Assembly (NCBI RefSeq): GCF_000757845.1
Contig: NZ_CP007753.1
Span: forward strand, 124,001 to 188,000
DNA: 64,000 nt
DNA from: Prochlorococcus sp. MIT 0604
Lineage (GTDB): Bacteria; Cyanobacteriota; Cyanobacteriia; PCC-6307; Cyanobiaceae
Direction: 5' to 3'
Shown here: in pieces, positions 33,018 through 44,314 of the stretch
Position numbering within the stretch: position 1 is the stretch's first letter
Layout of the letters: the number at the start of each line of letters is the position of its first letter
Made by a program: the position numbers and the translations under genes
Notes under the pieces: model-generated
The model's input: only the letters and a program-made list of their open reading frames with translations
Databases searched by the model: none
Told to the model about the DNA's origin: nothing

Positions 33018-34379
33018 TTAATCTGATAAAGAATAGTCAACTGCTTCTTTGATATTTGATATTTCTTTGATATTTATTAAATTTTGAAAATTATTATTTA
33101 GTTCTTCCTCTAGTTTTGGCACTACGATATTTTTGATCCCTAGTCTTACAGCTTCTTCTATCTTTGTTCGAAGATTATTCGATTTTCTAACCTGACCGCT
33201 CAAACCCAATTCCCCAATAAATGAGCTATTTGCTAAAGGGGGAATATTTTTCAAACTTGATAAAATTGATATTGCTACACCTAAGTCAGATGATGGATCA
33301 TTGATCTCAAAACCGCCACCGGTAGCTATATAACAATCAAATTCAGATAATTTTATACCTACGTGTTTTTCAATAACAGCTAGAATTTGATGCAATCTAT
33401 TTATGCTTATTCCAGTTGTAGTTCGTCTTGGGTTACTGTAAAAAGTTTTATTTACCAATGCTTGTATATCCACGGCTAATGGTCGAGTGCCTTCATTTGT
33501 AATCGTAGTTGTTACACCTGAAATATTTTCTTTATTTGTAAAAATTGAACTTGGGTTTGTTATCTCTCGTAAACCCTCTTCTAGCATTTCAAAAATTCCA
33601 ATCTCGAAGGTCGAACCAAATCGATTTTTTATACTTCTTAGTAATCTATGTGAGGAAATATTATCTCCTTCAAAGTTTATTACGGTGTCAACTAAATGCT
33701 CTAGAGTTTTAGGGCCCGCTAAAGCACCATCTTTAGTTACATGACCAATTATTAGAAGCGCAATATTATTGTCTTTGGCAAGATTTTGCAATTCAGATGA
33801 ACATGCTCTAACTTGAGAAACCGATCCTGGAGAACTTTGCATTTCATGATTATGGATGGCTTGAATACTATCAATAATTGCGAAACTTGGATTGACACGT
33901 TTGATCTCTTCAATAATTATGGACAAATTAGTTTCTGCAAAAATTTTTAAATCAATGCTGTTTTGATTTAATCTTTCCCATCTAATTTTTACTTGTTCTA
34001 AAGATTCTTCTGCAGTTATATATAAAACTTTCTCATTAATAGATATTTTTCCTGCTGATTGAAGAACTATTGTACTTTTACCTATACCTGGTTCTCCTCC
34101 CAGTAAAACAACAGATCCAGGTACTATTCCACCTCCAAGAACTCGATCAAATTCCCTAAAACCACTTGTGAATCTTGATATTTTTTTTGATGAGATCTCA
34201 TTAAATGGTATAGATTGTTTACTTTTTTTTATATCTTTTATTTCTTGATATTTAGAGCTCTTACTTTTTATTTCTTCAACAATGGAATTCCATGAATTAC
34301 AGTTAAGACATTTACCAAAGTATTGAGTAGTTTCAGATCCACAATTCTGACAAATAAAAGTTGATAATTTGCTAGACAT
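33018..34379 (-). CDS. radA: DNA repair protein RadA
   Basis: A 453-residue RecA-like branch-migration factor. It has an N-terminal zinc finger (CQNCGSETTQYFGKCLNCNSW), Walker A GGEPGIGKST near residue 91, the RadA-specific KNRFGS motif near 254, and a C-terminal Lon-like domain. All expected domains are present at normal length. Convergent with ycf3, divergent from rpaB. Confidence 0.93.
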   Translation of the reverse strand: MSSKLSTFICQNCGSETTQYFGKCLNCNSWNSIVEEIKSKSSKYQEIKDIKKSKQSIPFNEISSKKISRFTSGFREFDRVLGGGIVPGSVVLLGGEPGIGKSTIVLQSAGKISINEKVLYITAEESLEQVKIRWERLNQNSIDLKIFAETNLSIIIEEIKRVNPSFAIIDSIQAIHNHEMQSSPGSVSQVRACSSELQNLAKDNNIALLIIGHVTKDGALAGPKTLEHLVDTVINFEGDNISSHRLLRSIKNRFGSTFEIGIFEMLEEGLREITNPSSIFTNKENISGVTTTITNEGTRPLAVDIQALVNKTFYSNPRRTTTGISINRLHQILAVIEKHVGIKLSEFDCYIATGGGFEINDPSSDLGVAISILSSLKNIPPLANSSFIGELGLSGQVRKSNNLRTKIEEAVRLGIKNIVVPKLEEELNNNFQNLINIKEISNIKEAVDYSLSD

Positions 34380-34486
34380 TAAGTTTCTTAATGAAGTAAT
34401 GGAACTAGAATGTTTGGGATATTGCCCCTCTACAAGTTAGATTAGGTTAATAATAAATTCTCTTACTGATTAGCTAATAGAAACAA

Positions 34487-35233
34487 ATGACTCTATCTAG
34501 TCAAACTAAAGAAACTATACTTGTCGCAGATGACGAGGCAAGTATCAGAAGAATTCTGGAGACACGTCTCTCCATGATTGGCTACAAAGTTGTAACTGCA
34601 AGTGATGGTAAAGAAGCACTAAAGTTATTTAAGGATTATGACCCAGATTTAGTAGTGCTTGACGTCATGATGCCAAAGCTAGATGGTTATGGAGTTTGTC
34701 AAGAATTAAGGAAGGATTCTGATGTTCCAATAGTTATGTTAACTGCACTAGGAGATGTTGCAGATAGGATAACAGGTTTAGAATTAGGGGCTGATGATTA
34801 TGTAGTGAAACCATTCAGCCCAAAGGAGTTAGAAGCTAGAATTAGGTGCGTTCTCAGAAGAATCGACAAAGAACAAATTCCTGGAATGCCAAATTCAGGA
34901 TTAATTTTGGTAACGGACATAAAAATTGATACAAATCGAAGACAAGTTTTTAAAAGCGATGAGAGAATAAGATTAACTGGAATGGAATTTAGTCTCCTAG
35001 AGCTTTTGGTAAGTAGGTCTGGAGAGCCATTTAGTAGAGGAGAGATCTTGAAAGAAGTTTGGGGATATACCCCCGAGAGACATGTAGATACAAGAGTCGT
35101 GGATGTTCATATATCAAGATTAAGATCAAAACTTGAGGCTGATCCAGCAAATCCTGAATTAATTTTGACAGCAAGGGGTACAGGATATCTATTTCAACGG
35201 ATTGTTGATATTTCTCCTTTTGATGGTAAGTAA
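34487..35233 (+). CDS. rpaB: OmpR-type response regulator RpaB (Ycf27)
   Basis: A 248-residue regulator: receiver domain with ADDEAS, LVVLDVMMPKLDG and ADDYVVKPFSPKELEARI, then a winged helix ending LEADPANPELILTARGTGYLF. The sequence is the strongly conserved cyanobacterial RpaB/Ycf27 type, the essential high-light regulator that binds HLR1 sites. It is directly followed by plsX (TAAATG) and so may be co-transcribed with fatty-acid genes. Confidence 0.9.
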   Translation: MTLSSQTKETILVADDEASIRRILETRLSMIGYKVVTASDGKEALKLFKDYDPDLVVLDVMMPKLDGYGVCQELRKDSDVPIVMLTALGDVADRITGLELGADDYVVKPFSPKELEARIRCVLRRIDKEQIPGMPNSGLILVTDIKIDTNRRQVFKSDERIRLTGMEFSLLELLVSRSGEPFSRGEILKEVWGYTPERHVDTRVVDVHISRLRSKLEADPANPELILTARGTGYLFQRIVDISPFDGK

Positions 35234-36652
35234 ATGGGGAAAGAAACAGCGCAAAAAATTAACAAGTCCAGAGCTATTAGAAGATTAGTTATTTGGTATA
35301 AAAGAAATTCGGCAGTAACCTCCTTAGTTGATACAGCTGCTAGTTCTGCAGCAACGGCTAGTAATGTTGCGGGTAATATGGTTTCTGGTGCTGGTTCTGT
35401 TGTGAGCACAGCTAGTAATGTTGCGAGTAATGTAGCAGGTAATGTTGCTGGTAATGTAGTTTCAAGCGCTGAATCTGTTGTGAATACTGCCAGCAGTGTT
35501 GTTTCAAATGCTAGTTCAATAGCAAAAAATACATTACAACCATTAGTTTTTGACCCATTAAAAAGATTACAAAATAACGATAATATTTTAGATAGGGTAG
35601 AGGAATCTCAATCTAATAGAATTTGGATCGCTGTTGATGGGATGGGTGGAGATCATGCTCCTGGTCCAATTCTTGAGGGTTGTCTCGAAGCAATAAGCAG
35701 ATTTCCAATAAATATAAAGTTTGTCGGCAATATTGAAAAAGTTAAAGATACAGCAGAAAAAACTGGTTTAGCAGAATTATTAGAAAATGAAATTGATAAT
35801 CATCGTCTTGAATTAATTGATAGTGGAGAGCCTATTGGGATGAATGAAGAAGCTACTGCAGTTAGAAAAAGGAAAAATGCAAGTATTAACGTTGCAATGG
35901 ATTTAGTTAGAAATAATAAAGCTGAAGCTGTCTACTCAGCTGGTAATTCAGGTGCCATGATGGCTTCCGCCATATTTAGAATTGGAAGATTGAAAGGGAT
36001 AGATAGACCAGCTATAGGAGCATTATTCCCAACAAGGGATCAAACTCGCCCGGTATTGGTTTTAGATGTTGGTGCAAATACTGATTGCAAGCCATCTTAT
36101 CTGCATCAATTTGCTCTTCTAGGTAACATTTATGCAAAAGATGTTTTACAAGTAAAAAAACCAAGAATTGGCCTACTAAATATTGGAGAAGAAGAATGCA
36201 AAGGTAATGATTTATCCCTAAAGACATTTGAATTATTATCTTCTGAAAAAAGTTTTGATTTTGGGGGTAATTGTGAAGGACGAGATGTATTATCAGGAAG
36301 TTTCGACGTAGTAGTCTGTGATGGATTTACTGGAAATATATTATTGAAATTTCTTGAATCTGTGGGAGGAGTTTTATTAGATATTTTGAGATCTGAGCTG
36401 CCACGAGGAAGACGGGGAAAAGTCGGTTCAGCTTTTTTAAAAAGTAATCTACTCAGAATTAAGAAAAGGTTAGATCATGCCGAACATGGAGGAGCTTTAT
36501 TACTTGGGGTAAATGGAATTTGCGTTATTGGTCATGGAAGTAGCAAATCTTTATCAGTGGTTAGTGCTCTTCGCTTGGCTCACTCCGCAGTTAATCATGG
36601 TGTTATGGATAATTTAAATCAACTGCAAAAGCTTCAAGTTTTAAATTCATAA
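35234..36652 (+). CDS. plsX: Phosphate acyltransferase PlsX with long N-terminal repeat extension
   Basis: PlsX makes acyl-phosphate from acyl-ACP, the first step of phospholipid synthesis in most bacteria. The catalytic domain begins at about residue 127 (RIWIAVDGMGGDHAPGPIL) and is complete, with LVLDVGANTDCKP and VVCDGFTGNILLKFLE. The protein is 472 residues, about 120 more than usual. The extra N-terminal part (residues 30-105) is low-complexity, made of repeated TASNVAGN/VVSNASS units rich in Ala, Ser, Val and Asn. It predicts an amphipathic helix with about 11-residue periodicity. First gene of plsX-fabH-fabD-plsC. Confidence 0.9.
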   Translation: MGKETAQKINKSRAIRRLVIWYKRNSAVTSLVDTAASSAATASNVAGNMVSGAGSVVSTASNVASNVAGNVAGNVVSSAESVVNTASSVVSNASSIAKNTLQPLVFDPLKRLQNNDNILDRVEESQSNRIWIAVDGMGGDHAPGPILEGCLEAISRFPINIKFVGNIEKVKDTAEKTGLAELLENEIDNHRLELIDSGEPIGMNEEATAVRKRKNASINVAMDLVRNNKAEAVYSAGNSGAMMASAIFRIGRLKGIDRPAIGALFPTRDQTRPVLVLDVGANTDCKPSYLHQFALLGNIYAKDVLQVKKPRIGLLNIGEEECKGNDLSLKTFELLSSEKSFDFGGNCEGRDVLSGSFDVVVCDGFTGNILLKFLESVGGVLLDILRSELPRGRRGKVGSAFLKSNLLRIKKRLDHAEHGGALLLGVNGICVIGHGSSKSLSVVSALRLAHSAVNHGVMDNLNQLQKLQVLNS

Positions 36653-36705
36653 AACATATTGAGTCAAATTTATGTTTGACTAATATAAGTAACTAAAAAA
36701 CTCTT

Positions 36706-37713
36706 TTGGAAGGAATAAATTTTAATCAGATTGGAGTATCATTTAAGGGGAGCGGAAGTTATGTACCTGATCAAATTCTGACTAATGAAAAAATTAGTCA
36801 AAAGGTTGATACGAGCAATGAATGGATAAAATCTAGAACGGGCATTTCTGAGAGAAGGATCTCTAGCCTCGGAGATAATGTTACTGAGATGGGTTATAAG
36901 GCGGCTCTAGCAGCTATAGAAATGGCTAATTGGGATATTAAAACGATTGATTTGATTGTTTTAGCTACTTCTACTCCGCATGATTTATTTGGATCAGCGC
37001 CCTCTATACAAGCTAAATTAGGGGCAGCTAATGCTGTGGCTTTCGATTTAACTGCAGCATGCAGTGGTTTCTTATTTGCCTTAATTACAGCCTCACAATT
37101 TTTAAAAGGCGGTAGTTTTAAAAGGGCTATTGTTATAGGGGCAGATCAATTATCAAGCTTTGTTGACTGGAATGATAGAAGAAGTTGCATTCTCTTTGGA
37201 GATGGTTCAGGTGCATTAGCAATTGAAGCCACCAATGAATATGATAATTTAATCGGTTTTGATATCAGAACTGACGGAGAAAGAGGCTCTTTTCTCAATC
37301 TCCCATCAAAAAATAATAAGGATTCAATAATTGATAACATTGATTTTTTAAGTGGAGCTTTTTCTCCAATTCAGATGAATGGTCAGGAAGTGTATAAATT
37401 TGCAGTTAGAGAAGTTCCTATAATTCTTGAAAAGTTGTTCAAAAAAATGAATTATAATTCCTATGAAGTTGATTGGCTTGTATTGCATCAAGCTAATCAA
37501 AGAATATTGGATTCTGTAGGAGACAGGTTAAAAATTCCTGGAGAAAAAATTCTTAGCAATTTAGAAAAATATGGTAATACTTCAGCAGCAACAATTCCAC
37601 TAGTGATGGATGAGGCTATTAGAAATAATAGAATTAAACAAAATGATATTATTGCTACAAGTGGTTTTGGTGCTGGGTTAAGTTGGGGTGCAGCCCTAAT
37701 TAAATGGGGTTAA
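36706..37713 (+). CDS. fabH: 3-oxoacyl-ACP synthase III
   Basis: Condenses acetyl-CoA with malonyl-ACP to start fatty-acid synthesis. The 335-residue thiolase-fold enzyme has the active-site Cys in TAACSGFLFAL near residue 122, His in VLHQANQRI near 260, and Asn in YGNTSAATIP near 290. The start is TTG at 36706; a purine-rich GGAAGGA lies just inside it and there is no in-frame ATG nearby. Followed by fabD 15 bp later. Confidence 0.93.
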   Translation: MEGINFNQIGVSFKGSGSYVPDQILTNEKISQKVDTSNEWIKSRTGISERRISSLGDNVTEMGYKAALAAIEMANWDIKTIDLIVLATSTPHDLFGSAPSIQAKLGAANAVAFDLTAACSGFLFALITASQFLKGGSFKRAIVIGADQLSSFVDWNDRRSCILFGDGSGALAIEATNEYDNLIGFDIRTDGERGSFLNLPSKNNKDSIIDNIDFLSGAFSPIQMNGQEVYKFAVREVPIILEKLFKKMNYNSYEVDWLVLHQANQRILDSVGDRLKIPGEKILSNLEKYGNTSAATIPLVMDEAIRNNRIKQNDIIATSGFGAGLSWGAALIKWG

Positions 37714-37728
37714 AAAAAAAGGAGCATT

Positions 37729-38625
37729 ATGACAGTTGCATGGGTATTCCCTGGACAGGGTTCGCAAAAAATTGGAATGGCAAAACAAATTGAAAATTTG
37801 CCCAACACAAAAGAGAGGTTTAGTTATGCATCTGAAATATTTGAGAGGAATTTATTTGAAATTTGTGAGTTAAATACTGAACCTACAAATCCTAATATTG
37901 ACTTAAATAACACAAGAAATACACAAATTTGTCTTTTTTTAGTTGAATCAATTTTATTAGATGCATTAAAGGAAAATGGATTTAAACCAACTTATGTTGC
38001 TGGGCACAGTCTAGGAGAAATCACTGCACTATATTGTGCGGATGTTTTTTCATTCGAAGATTGTGTTTCTCTAATAAAAGAAAGGTCTCAATTAATGGTA
38101 AATGCTGGGAAAGGGTCTATGGCTGCAGTAATTGGTTTTGATAGAAATCAACTTGATTTATTAGTACAAAAAATTGATGATGTTGTAATTGCTAATGATA
38201 ATAGCTCTTCCCAAGTTGTCTTATCAGGATCTTCTGAAGCATTAGATAATTTATCGAGAGAAATTTCTTGTAAAAGATTCTTGAAATTAAATGTTTCAGG
38301 TGCATTTCATTCGCCATTTATGAATGAACCTTCATCAAAATTTTCTGAGTATTTGAAAAAGATTAAATTCAATAATCCCTCTTTCCCTGTCATAAGCAAT
38401 TATGAACCTTCAATTTGTAGTGACCCAAGTGAGCTTAAAATCAGATTAGAAAAGCAAATGTGTAATGGAGTGAGGTGGCGAGAAACTATGGACTTAATGG
38501 CAAAAGATAGTGATCTTCAGGTTGTTGAAATTGGCCCTTCTAATGTACTAAGCGGTTTAGTAAAAAGACATATTAAAAATGTAAAAATTTCTCAAGTTTC
38601 ATCTTCTGATCAAATATCTTATTAA
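37729..38625 (+). CDS. fabD: Malonyl-CoA:ACP transacylase
   Basis: A 298-residue acyltransferase with WVFPGQGSQKIGM at the start, the nucleophile GHSLGEITALYCA near residue 92, and the FHSPFMN His motif near 200. It loads ACP with malonate for FabH and FabF. Strong ribosome site (AAGGAG) before its ATG. In a run with fabH and plsC. Confidence 0.94.
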   Translation: MTVAWVFPGQGSQKIGMAKQIENLPNTKERFSYASEIFERNLFEICELNTEPTNPNIDLNNTRNTQICLFLVESILLDALKENGFKPTYVAGHSLGEITALYCADVFSFEDCVSLIKERSQLMVNAGKGSMAAVIGFDRNQLDLLVQKIDDVVIANDNSSSQVVLSGSSEALDNLSREISCKRFLKLNVSGAFHSPFMNEPSSKFSEYLKKIKFNNPSFPVISNYEPSICSDPSELKIRLEKQMCNGVRWRETMDLMAKDSDLQVVEIGPSNVLSGLVKRHIKNVKISQVSSSDQISY

Positions 38626-38630
38626 TTTGA

Positions 38631-39251
38631 ATGAACAATCATACTATTCAAAAAATAATCTATGAATTAGTTAGTAAGCTTTTTGTATTTCCTATTTATA
38701 AATTTGTATTTAAAGGCCAATTAATAGGTAGAGATAATATTCCGCAAAAAGATTCCTTTATCATGGTCTCTAATCATGGTTCTTTACTTGACCCTCCTCT
38801 ATTAGGACATGCTCTTGGACGTAACATATCTTTTATGGCCAAAGCAGAGCTTTTTAAAATTCCTCTTCTCGGCTTTATTATCAATGCTTGTGGAGCGTAT
38901 CCTGTAAAAAGAGGTATTGCGGATAAAAATACTATTAAAACAGCATGTAAAAAATTATCAAATAATAATTGTATTGGAATTTTTATTGATGGCACGCGTC
39001 AAAAAAATGGTCGAGTGAATAAGCCTAAACAAGGTGCAGCATTATTAGCCTTTAAAAATCAAAAATTATTATTGCCTGTTGCAATAGTTAATTCACATAG
39101 GTTAATAAGATTTAAATTCTTTATTCCTTTGTTTTCAAAAATAGTTATTAAAGTGGGAAAACCTGTTCATCCTCCACAAAGTTCATCAAAAGATGATCTG
39201 AATTTTGTAACAATGCACCTTCAAGATAAGATTAATAATTTGATTGGATGA
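38631..39251 (+). CDS. plsC: 1-acyl-glycerol-3-phosphate acyltransferase
   Basis: A 206-residue membrane-associated acyltransferase of phosphatidic-acid synthesis. It has the HX4D motif NHGSLLDPPLLG near residue 44 and the IFIDGTRQKNGR block corresponding to the EGTR motif near 117. Its position after plsX, fabH and fabD completes a lipid-synthesis cluster. Convergent with tsaB. Confidence 0.9.
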   Translation: MNNHTIQKIIYELVSKLFVFPIYKFVFKGQLIGRDNIPQKDSFIMVSNHGSLLDPPLLGHALGRNISFMAKAELFKIPLLGFIINACGAYPVKRGIADKNTIKTACKKLSNNNCIGIFIDGTRQKNGRVNKPKQGAALLAFKNQKLLLPVAIVNSHRLIRFKFFIPLFSKIVIKVGKPVHPPQSSSKDDLNFVTMHLQDKINNLIG

Positions 39252-39255
39252 TTTT

Positions 39256-39909
39256 TTAGTTAATTGGAGAAATAGGGTAAAGAGGTAAAACTTTTCTCCA
39301 AGAATCTGGATTTAAATTTAATAAATTTTTATTTGATAAATCTAATAGTTCTTTTAAATCTTTTTTATCATCGTAAGCTGCTTCAAAAGAAAGTTCTTTA
39401 AAATCAAGTGCTTTGACAATTTTTGGTAAAACTGTTTCTTGAATGACTAGATCCGAGGAGTTGTTTTCGTTATGACAAATTTCATATTTACCTGCAATCA
39501 AACCCTTCCTTTTCAATTTTTTGTAAATCCAGAATGATTTTTTGTTTGTAAAGATATTATTTTTTGATGCAATTCTTTTTGCCATTATTTCAAATGAACT
39601 AAAACTATCTAAAGGACAATTTATTTGTTGTGAGATAGTTCTTGCTAAAACTACAATTAGTCGTGAAGCATTAAAATTTGCTGGCCCTATGCTGACAGAT
39701 AACTTATTTATTTTTTGTAAATTTTCTTTGGAAATGAATTTGTTAAGATCATTAATTAAGTTATTGCAGAGGTCATTATCAAATTTTTTGATAAATAATT
39801 CATCAGATTCATTATTATTGTTTTTTCTATACCCAAACCCAAAAGAATTGTCTGTGCTATGAATCACTAATGTAGAGTAATTTTCTCTTTTTTTGAGTTT
39901 ATTTGTCAT
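39256..39909 (-). CDS. tsaB: tRNA threonylcarbamoyladenosine biosynthesis protein TsaB
   Basis: A 217-residue ASKHA-fold partner of TsaD in t6A37 tRNA modification. The pattern STLVIHSTDNSFGFGYR at the start and KLSVSIGPANFNASRLIVVLARTISQQ near residue 70 (the GPGSFTGxRxG-like block) fits TsaB, although the block is diverged, as is usual in Prochlorococcus. It lacks the metal-binding residues of TsaD. Near ycf34 on the same strand. Confidence 0.78.
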   Translation of the reverse strand: MTNKLKKRENYSTLVIHSTDNSFGFGYRKNNNNESDELFIKKFDNDLCNNLINDLNKFISKENLQKINKLSVSIGPANFNASRLIVVLARTISQQINCPLDSFSSFEIMAKRIASKNNIFTNKKSFWIYKKLKRKGLIAGKYEICHNENNSSDLVIQETVLPKIVKALDFKELSFEAAYDDKKDLKELLDLSNKNLLNLNPDSWRKVLPLYPISPIN

Positions 39910-39918
39910 CTATTACCT

Positions 39919-40170
39919 TTAAACAGGTAATTCCATTCCTGGATTACACTTAGACCATTTACCAAATTCGTTTGCAAAACTCTCACAAGATTGAACATCC
40001 CAATCAGTTTTATAATCACCATTATTATCTTGAACTATATTGACATGAATGAATGGTTTTTTTGCTTTAAAATCAGGTAGATCACAAATATGATCAACAC
40101 CATGATTATCTTCAACATCATGATATGTGATACATCTATCAACCCATTTACAGTTGATGCAAATGCACAT
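39919..40170 (-). CDS. ycf34: Ycf34 family iron-sulfur protein
   Basis: An 83-residue protein opening MCICINCKWVDRCITYHDVE, the cysteine-rich start characteristic of Ycf34, an Fe-S-type protein of cyanobacteria and red-algal plastids linked to photosynthetic gene expression. ATG at 40170 is chosen because the family starts there; an in-frame ATG at 40203 would only add a hydrophobic stretch. The start lies 13 bp from the proposed cca start on the other strand. Confidence 0.85.
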   Translation of the reverse strand: MCICINCKWVDRCITYHDVEDNHGVDHICDLPDFKAKKPFIHVNIVQDNNGDYKTDWDVQSCESFANEFGKWSKCNPGMELPV

Positions 40171-40183
40171 AATAAATAAAAAA

Positions 40184-41401
40184 ATGAAAAATAGCTTTCT
40201 CAAAGATCATACACTAATAATTGATGAATTAGAAAAAAGTATTAAATTTCATAATTTGGATTTTATATTAGGTTTTTTACCTAAAAGATCATATTTGGTT
40301 GGTGGTTATATAAGGGATATTATTTTGGGAAGAGAGAGTGAAAAGGTAGATGTTGATATTGTGGTACCTTTAAATGCAATTGAGATTGGGAAAAAGATTG
40401 CAGATAATACTGGATCAAAATTTATAATTCTAGATGAAAACAGAGAAGTAGTAAGAGTTATACTTAATCATATTTATATTGATATTACTAATCAGATTTG
40501 TTCCACGATCGAGGGCGATCTAGTAAGTAGGGACTTTTCGATAAATTCAATTGCTTTTTTATTTGATAAGAAGATTTTGTTTGATCCATTAAATGGTCTT
40601 AAAGATCTAGAGATTTCTTTGCTTAGAACTCATTCTGAAAACAATTTAATAAATGATCCGTTACGAATTTTAAGAAGTTTTCGGTTTGTTTCAGAGTTGA
40701 ATTTCAAAGTCGATCTAAAATTGGTTGAATTTATAAAAAACAATAAAGGGAAATTATATCTTGTTGCTAAAGAGAGGATTAATTATGAAATACGGAGAAT
40801 AGTGCATGGAGCAAATGCTCTTGATGCAGTTTTGTTGATAAAAAAACTAAATATATTTGATATTAATAATTTATGTGAAGATTCTTTTTTTTTGGATTTA
40901 GAGAAAATTAATTATGCAGAACTGGATCAGGAAGAGAAAGAAAATTTTTTACCATTATTTTTTATTACTCAAATTTTAGATGTTGTTTCTTTAGAGAAAC
41001 TTGAATTTAGTAAAGCTGTAATTGCAAAAACTAAGTTATTAAGAAAATGGCACTTTTTTTTGAAGAAAAAAAATACCGCTCAGTTAGATGAATTAGATAG
41101 ATTCAAATTGCATCAAGAATTAGAGATGTTTCTTCCAGCTTTTATTTTTTACTTACCTCAAAACTTACAAATAGATTGGCTTCATAGATGGCGTGACAAA
41201 GATGATAAATTATTTCATCCTTCAAACTTAGTTAATGGTGATGTAATTAAAAAAAATTTGAAAATAAAGGAAGGGCCTATCTTAGGCGAGCTTTTACAGT
41301 ATCTTTCTAAGGAACTTGCATATAAAAGATTGAATAATTTTGATGAAGCTATTTATAAAGCAAAGCGATGGATTGAACAAAATGCGCCAAAATGTGATTA
41401 A
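40184..41401 (+). CDS. cca: tRNA nucleotidyltransferase (CCA-adding enzyme)
   Basis: Adds or repairs the 3' CCA of tRNAs; the tRNA-Asn in this window does not encode its CCA. It has the nucleotidyltransferase start RSYLVGGYIRDIILGR with DVDIVV (catalytic Asp pair), VSRDFSINSIAFLF and LRILRSFRFVSEL (head and neck motifs). ATG at 40184 gives 405 residues; an upstream ATG at 40127 would overlap ycf34 and adds no family sequence. Confidence 0.88.
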   Translation: MKNSFLKDHTLIIDELEKSIKFHNLDFILGFLPKRSYLVGGYIRDIILGRESEKVDVDIVVPLNAIEIGKKIADNTGSKFIILDENREVVRVILNHIYIDITNQICSTIEGDLVSRDFSINSIAFLFDKKILFDPLNGLKDLEISLLRTHSENNLINDPLRILRSFRFVSELNFKVDLKLVEFIKNNKGKLYLVAKERINYEIRRIVHGANALDAVLLIKKLNIFDINNLCEDSFFLDLEKINYAELDQEEKENFLPLFFITQILDVVSLEKLEFSKAVIAKTKLLRKWHFFLKKKNTAQLDELDRFKLHQELEMFLPAFIFYLPQNLQIDWLHRWRDKDDKLFHPSNLVNGDVIKKNLKIKEGPILGELLQYLSKELAYKRLNNFDEAIYKAKRWIEQNAPKCD

Positions 41402-41459
41402 ATACACATAGCTTAGTTTTGTTTAGAAGTTCAGACTTCAAAATCATTTTTAAAAATTT

Positions 41460-41879
41460 ATGAGTATTCGCATTTACATTGGCAACTTACCTCAAGGATT
41501 TAATCCGAAAGAATTTGATACACTCTTAAAGTCAGTTTCTGATTCGATTAGATTTAAAGCAGTTCTAGATAAAGAAACTAAGGAATGTAGGGGGTTTGGT
41601 TTTGCGACAACTAATAATGAAGATAATGCTAATTTATTAATTCAAAAGTTAAACGGTTTTGAATTTAATGGTTCTAAATTAAGAGTAGAGCTATCAGAAA
41701 AGAAAGATTCTGCTTCAAATAAAAAAAATAGTGGAAAATTAAATAAGAATAAGAAGAGGAAAGACTTTAAGAAAATTGTTCACAGTGATGCTCCTAACTT
41801 AGAAGCTCCTGATCCAAGATGGGCTGGAGAACTATCTAAATTAAAAGATTTGCTAGCTAATCAAAAAACTCCTGCATAG
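41460..41879 (+). CDS. RRM-type RNA-binding protein
   Basis: A 139-residue protein with a single RRM (residues 1-80): RNP2 IRIYIGNLP at the start and RNP1 CRGFGFATT near residue 48. It is followed by a Lys-rich tail and a conserved APDPRWAGELSKLKDLLA end found in cyanobacterial Rbp proteins. Likely role in mRNA binding or stress response. The last base is adjacent to convergent crtB. Confidence 0.9.
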   Translation: MSIRIYIGNLPQGFNPKEFDTLLKSVSDSIRFKAVLDKETKECRGFGFATTNNEDNANLLIQKLNGFEFNGSKLRVELSEKKDSASNKKNSGKLNKNKKRKDFKKIVHSDAPNLEAPDPRWAGELSKLKDLLANQKTPA

Positions 41880-42788
41880 TTATTTAATTCGAGAAATTAA
41901 AAAAGATATTGGAATCTCGATAGCTTTTACTGAATTTTTTACAAAAGCCCTGTTATTAAAAACATCATAGTCTAACCTTTCAATAGAATCTAATATTCCT
42001 CTGTAAAGACGTAAGGATGTCCATACTGGCCATCTCGCGTCAGAAGATAGCCACTTAATACCATCCTCAGACTTATGGAACCATTCACGAGCCCTTATTA
42101 ATTGAAAGTTCATCAGTGCTTTCCACTGCTTATTTATTTTTCCTTTTAGAAGTTCTTCTTCAGAATAATTAAATTTTTCAATATCCTCTTGTGGGAGATA
42201 AATTCTTCCTCTGTGTCTATCTTCTCCCACATCCCTTAAAATGTTTGTTAATTGATTTGCGATACCTAAAGCTACTGCTGCTTCAGAAGGGTCAGGTAAA
42301 GCACTCCAAGGGGCTGATGTATAAGCGCTATCAATCCCCATAACATTCTGAGTCATTAAACCAACAGTCCCTGCGACTCTATAACAATAAAGTTTTAATT
42401 CATCAAAATTCTTGTATCTAAATTTATTCAGATCCATTCTCTGGCCCTCTATCATGTCTAGGTAAGGTTGAATACTTTGTGGATATTTCTCGATGGTATC
42501 TAATAAAACTGAATCTAATTCAGATTTAATATTCCCTTTAAATACGTTTTTAGTATTTTCTTCCCATTCATCTAGATTATCTGAAAGCTCATCTTGAGAT
42601 TTAGTTGAGGCTTCTACGCTATCCATTATTTCATCAGTTCTTCTACACCATACATAGATAGCCCAAATAGCTTTTCTCTTTTCGTGAGGTAATAGAAGAG
42701 TTCCCAAATAAAAGGTTTTAGCCCATTGTTGAGTTTCTTTTCGGCATATCTCATATGCTTGATCTAGTTGAGAAATAGAATTTTTCAA
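41880..42788 (-). CDS. crtB: Phytoene synthase
   Basis: Joins two geranylgeranyl diphosphates into 15-cis-phytoene. The 302-residue enzyme has the first aspartate-rich motif in WCRRTDEIMDSVE near residue 50 and the second in NQLTNILRDVGEDRHRGRIYLP near 182. It is 38 bp downstream of crtP on the same strand, the usual cyanobacterial crtP-crtB pair. Confidence 0.94.
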   Translation of the reverse strand: MKNSISQLDQAYEICRKETQQWAKTFYLGTLLLPHEKRKAIWAIYVWCRRTDEIMDSVEASTKSQDELSDNLDEWEENTKNVFKGNIKSELDSVLLDTIEKYPQSIQPYLDMIEGQRMDLNKFRYKNFDELKLYCYRVAGTVGLMTQNVMGIDSAYTSAPWSALPDPSEAAVALGIANQLTNILRDVGEDRHRGRIYLPQEDIEKFNYSEEELLKGKINKQWKALMNFQLIRAREWFHKSEDGIKWLSSDARWPVWTSLRLYRGILDSIERLDYDVFNNRAFVKNSVKAIEIPISFLISRIK

Positions 42789-42826
42789 AAAGTTTTAGCT
42801 GAATTTAATAAATTTTGTAAATGTTA

Positions 42827-44266
<1,440 letters not shown>

Positions 44267-44314
44267 TTAAAGTTAGAACATAATAGTTTTTTTCGTTGAT
44301 TATTTTGTAAAATT

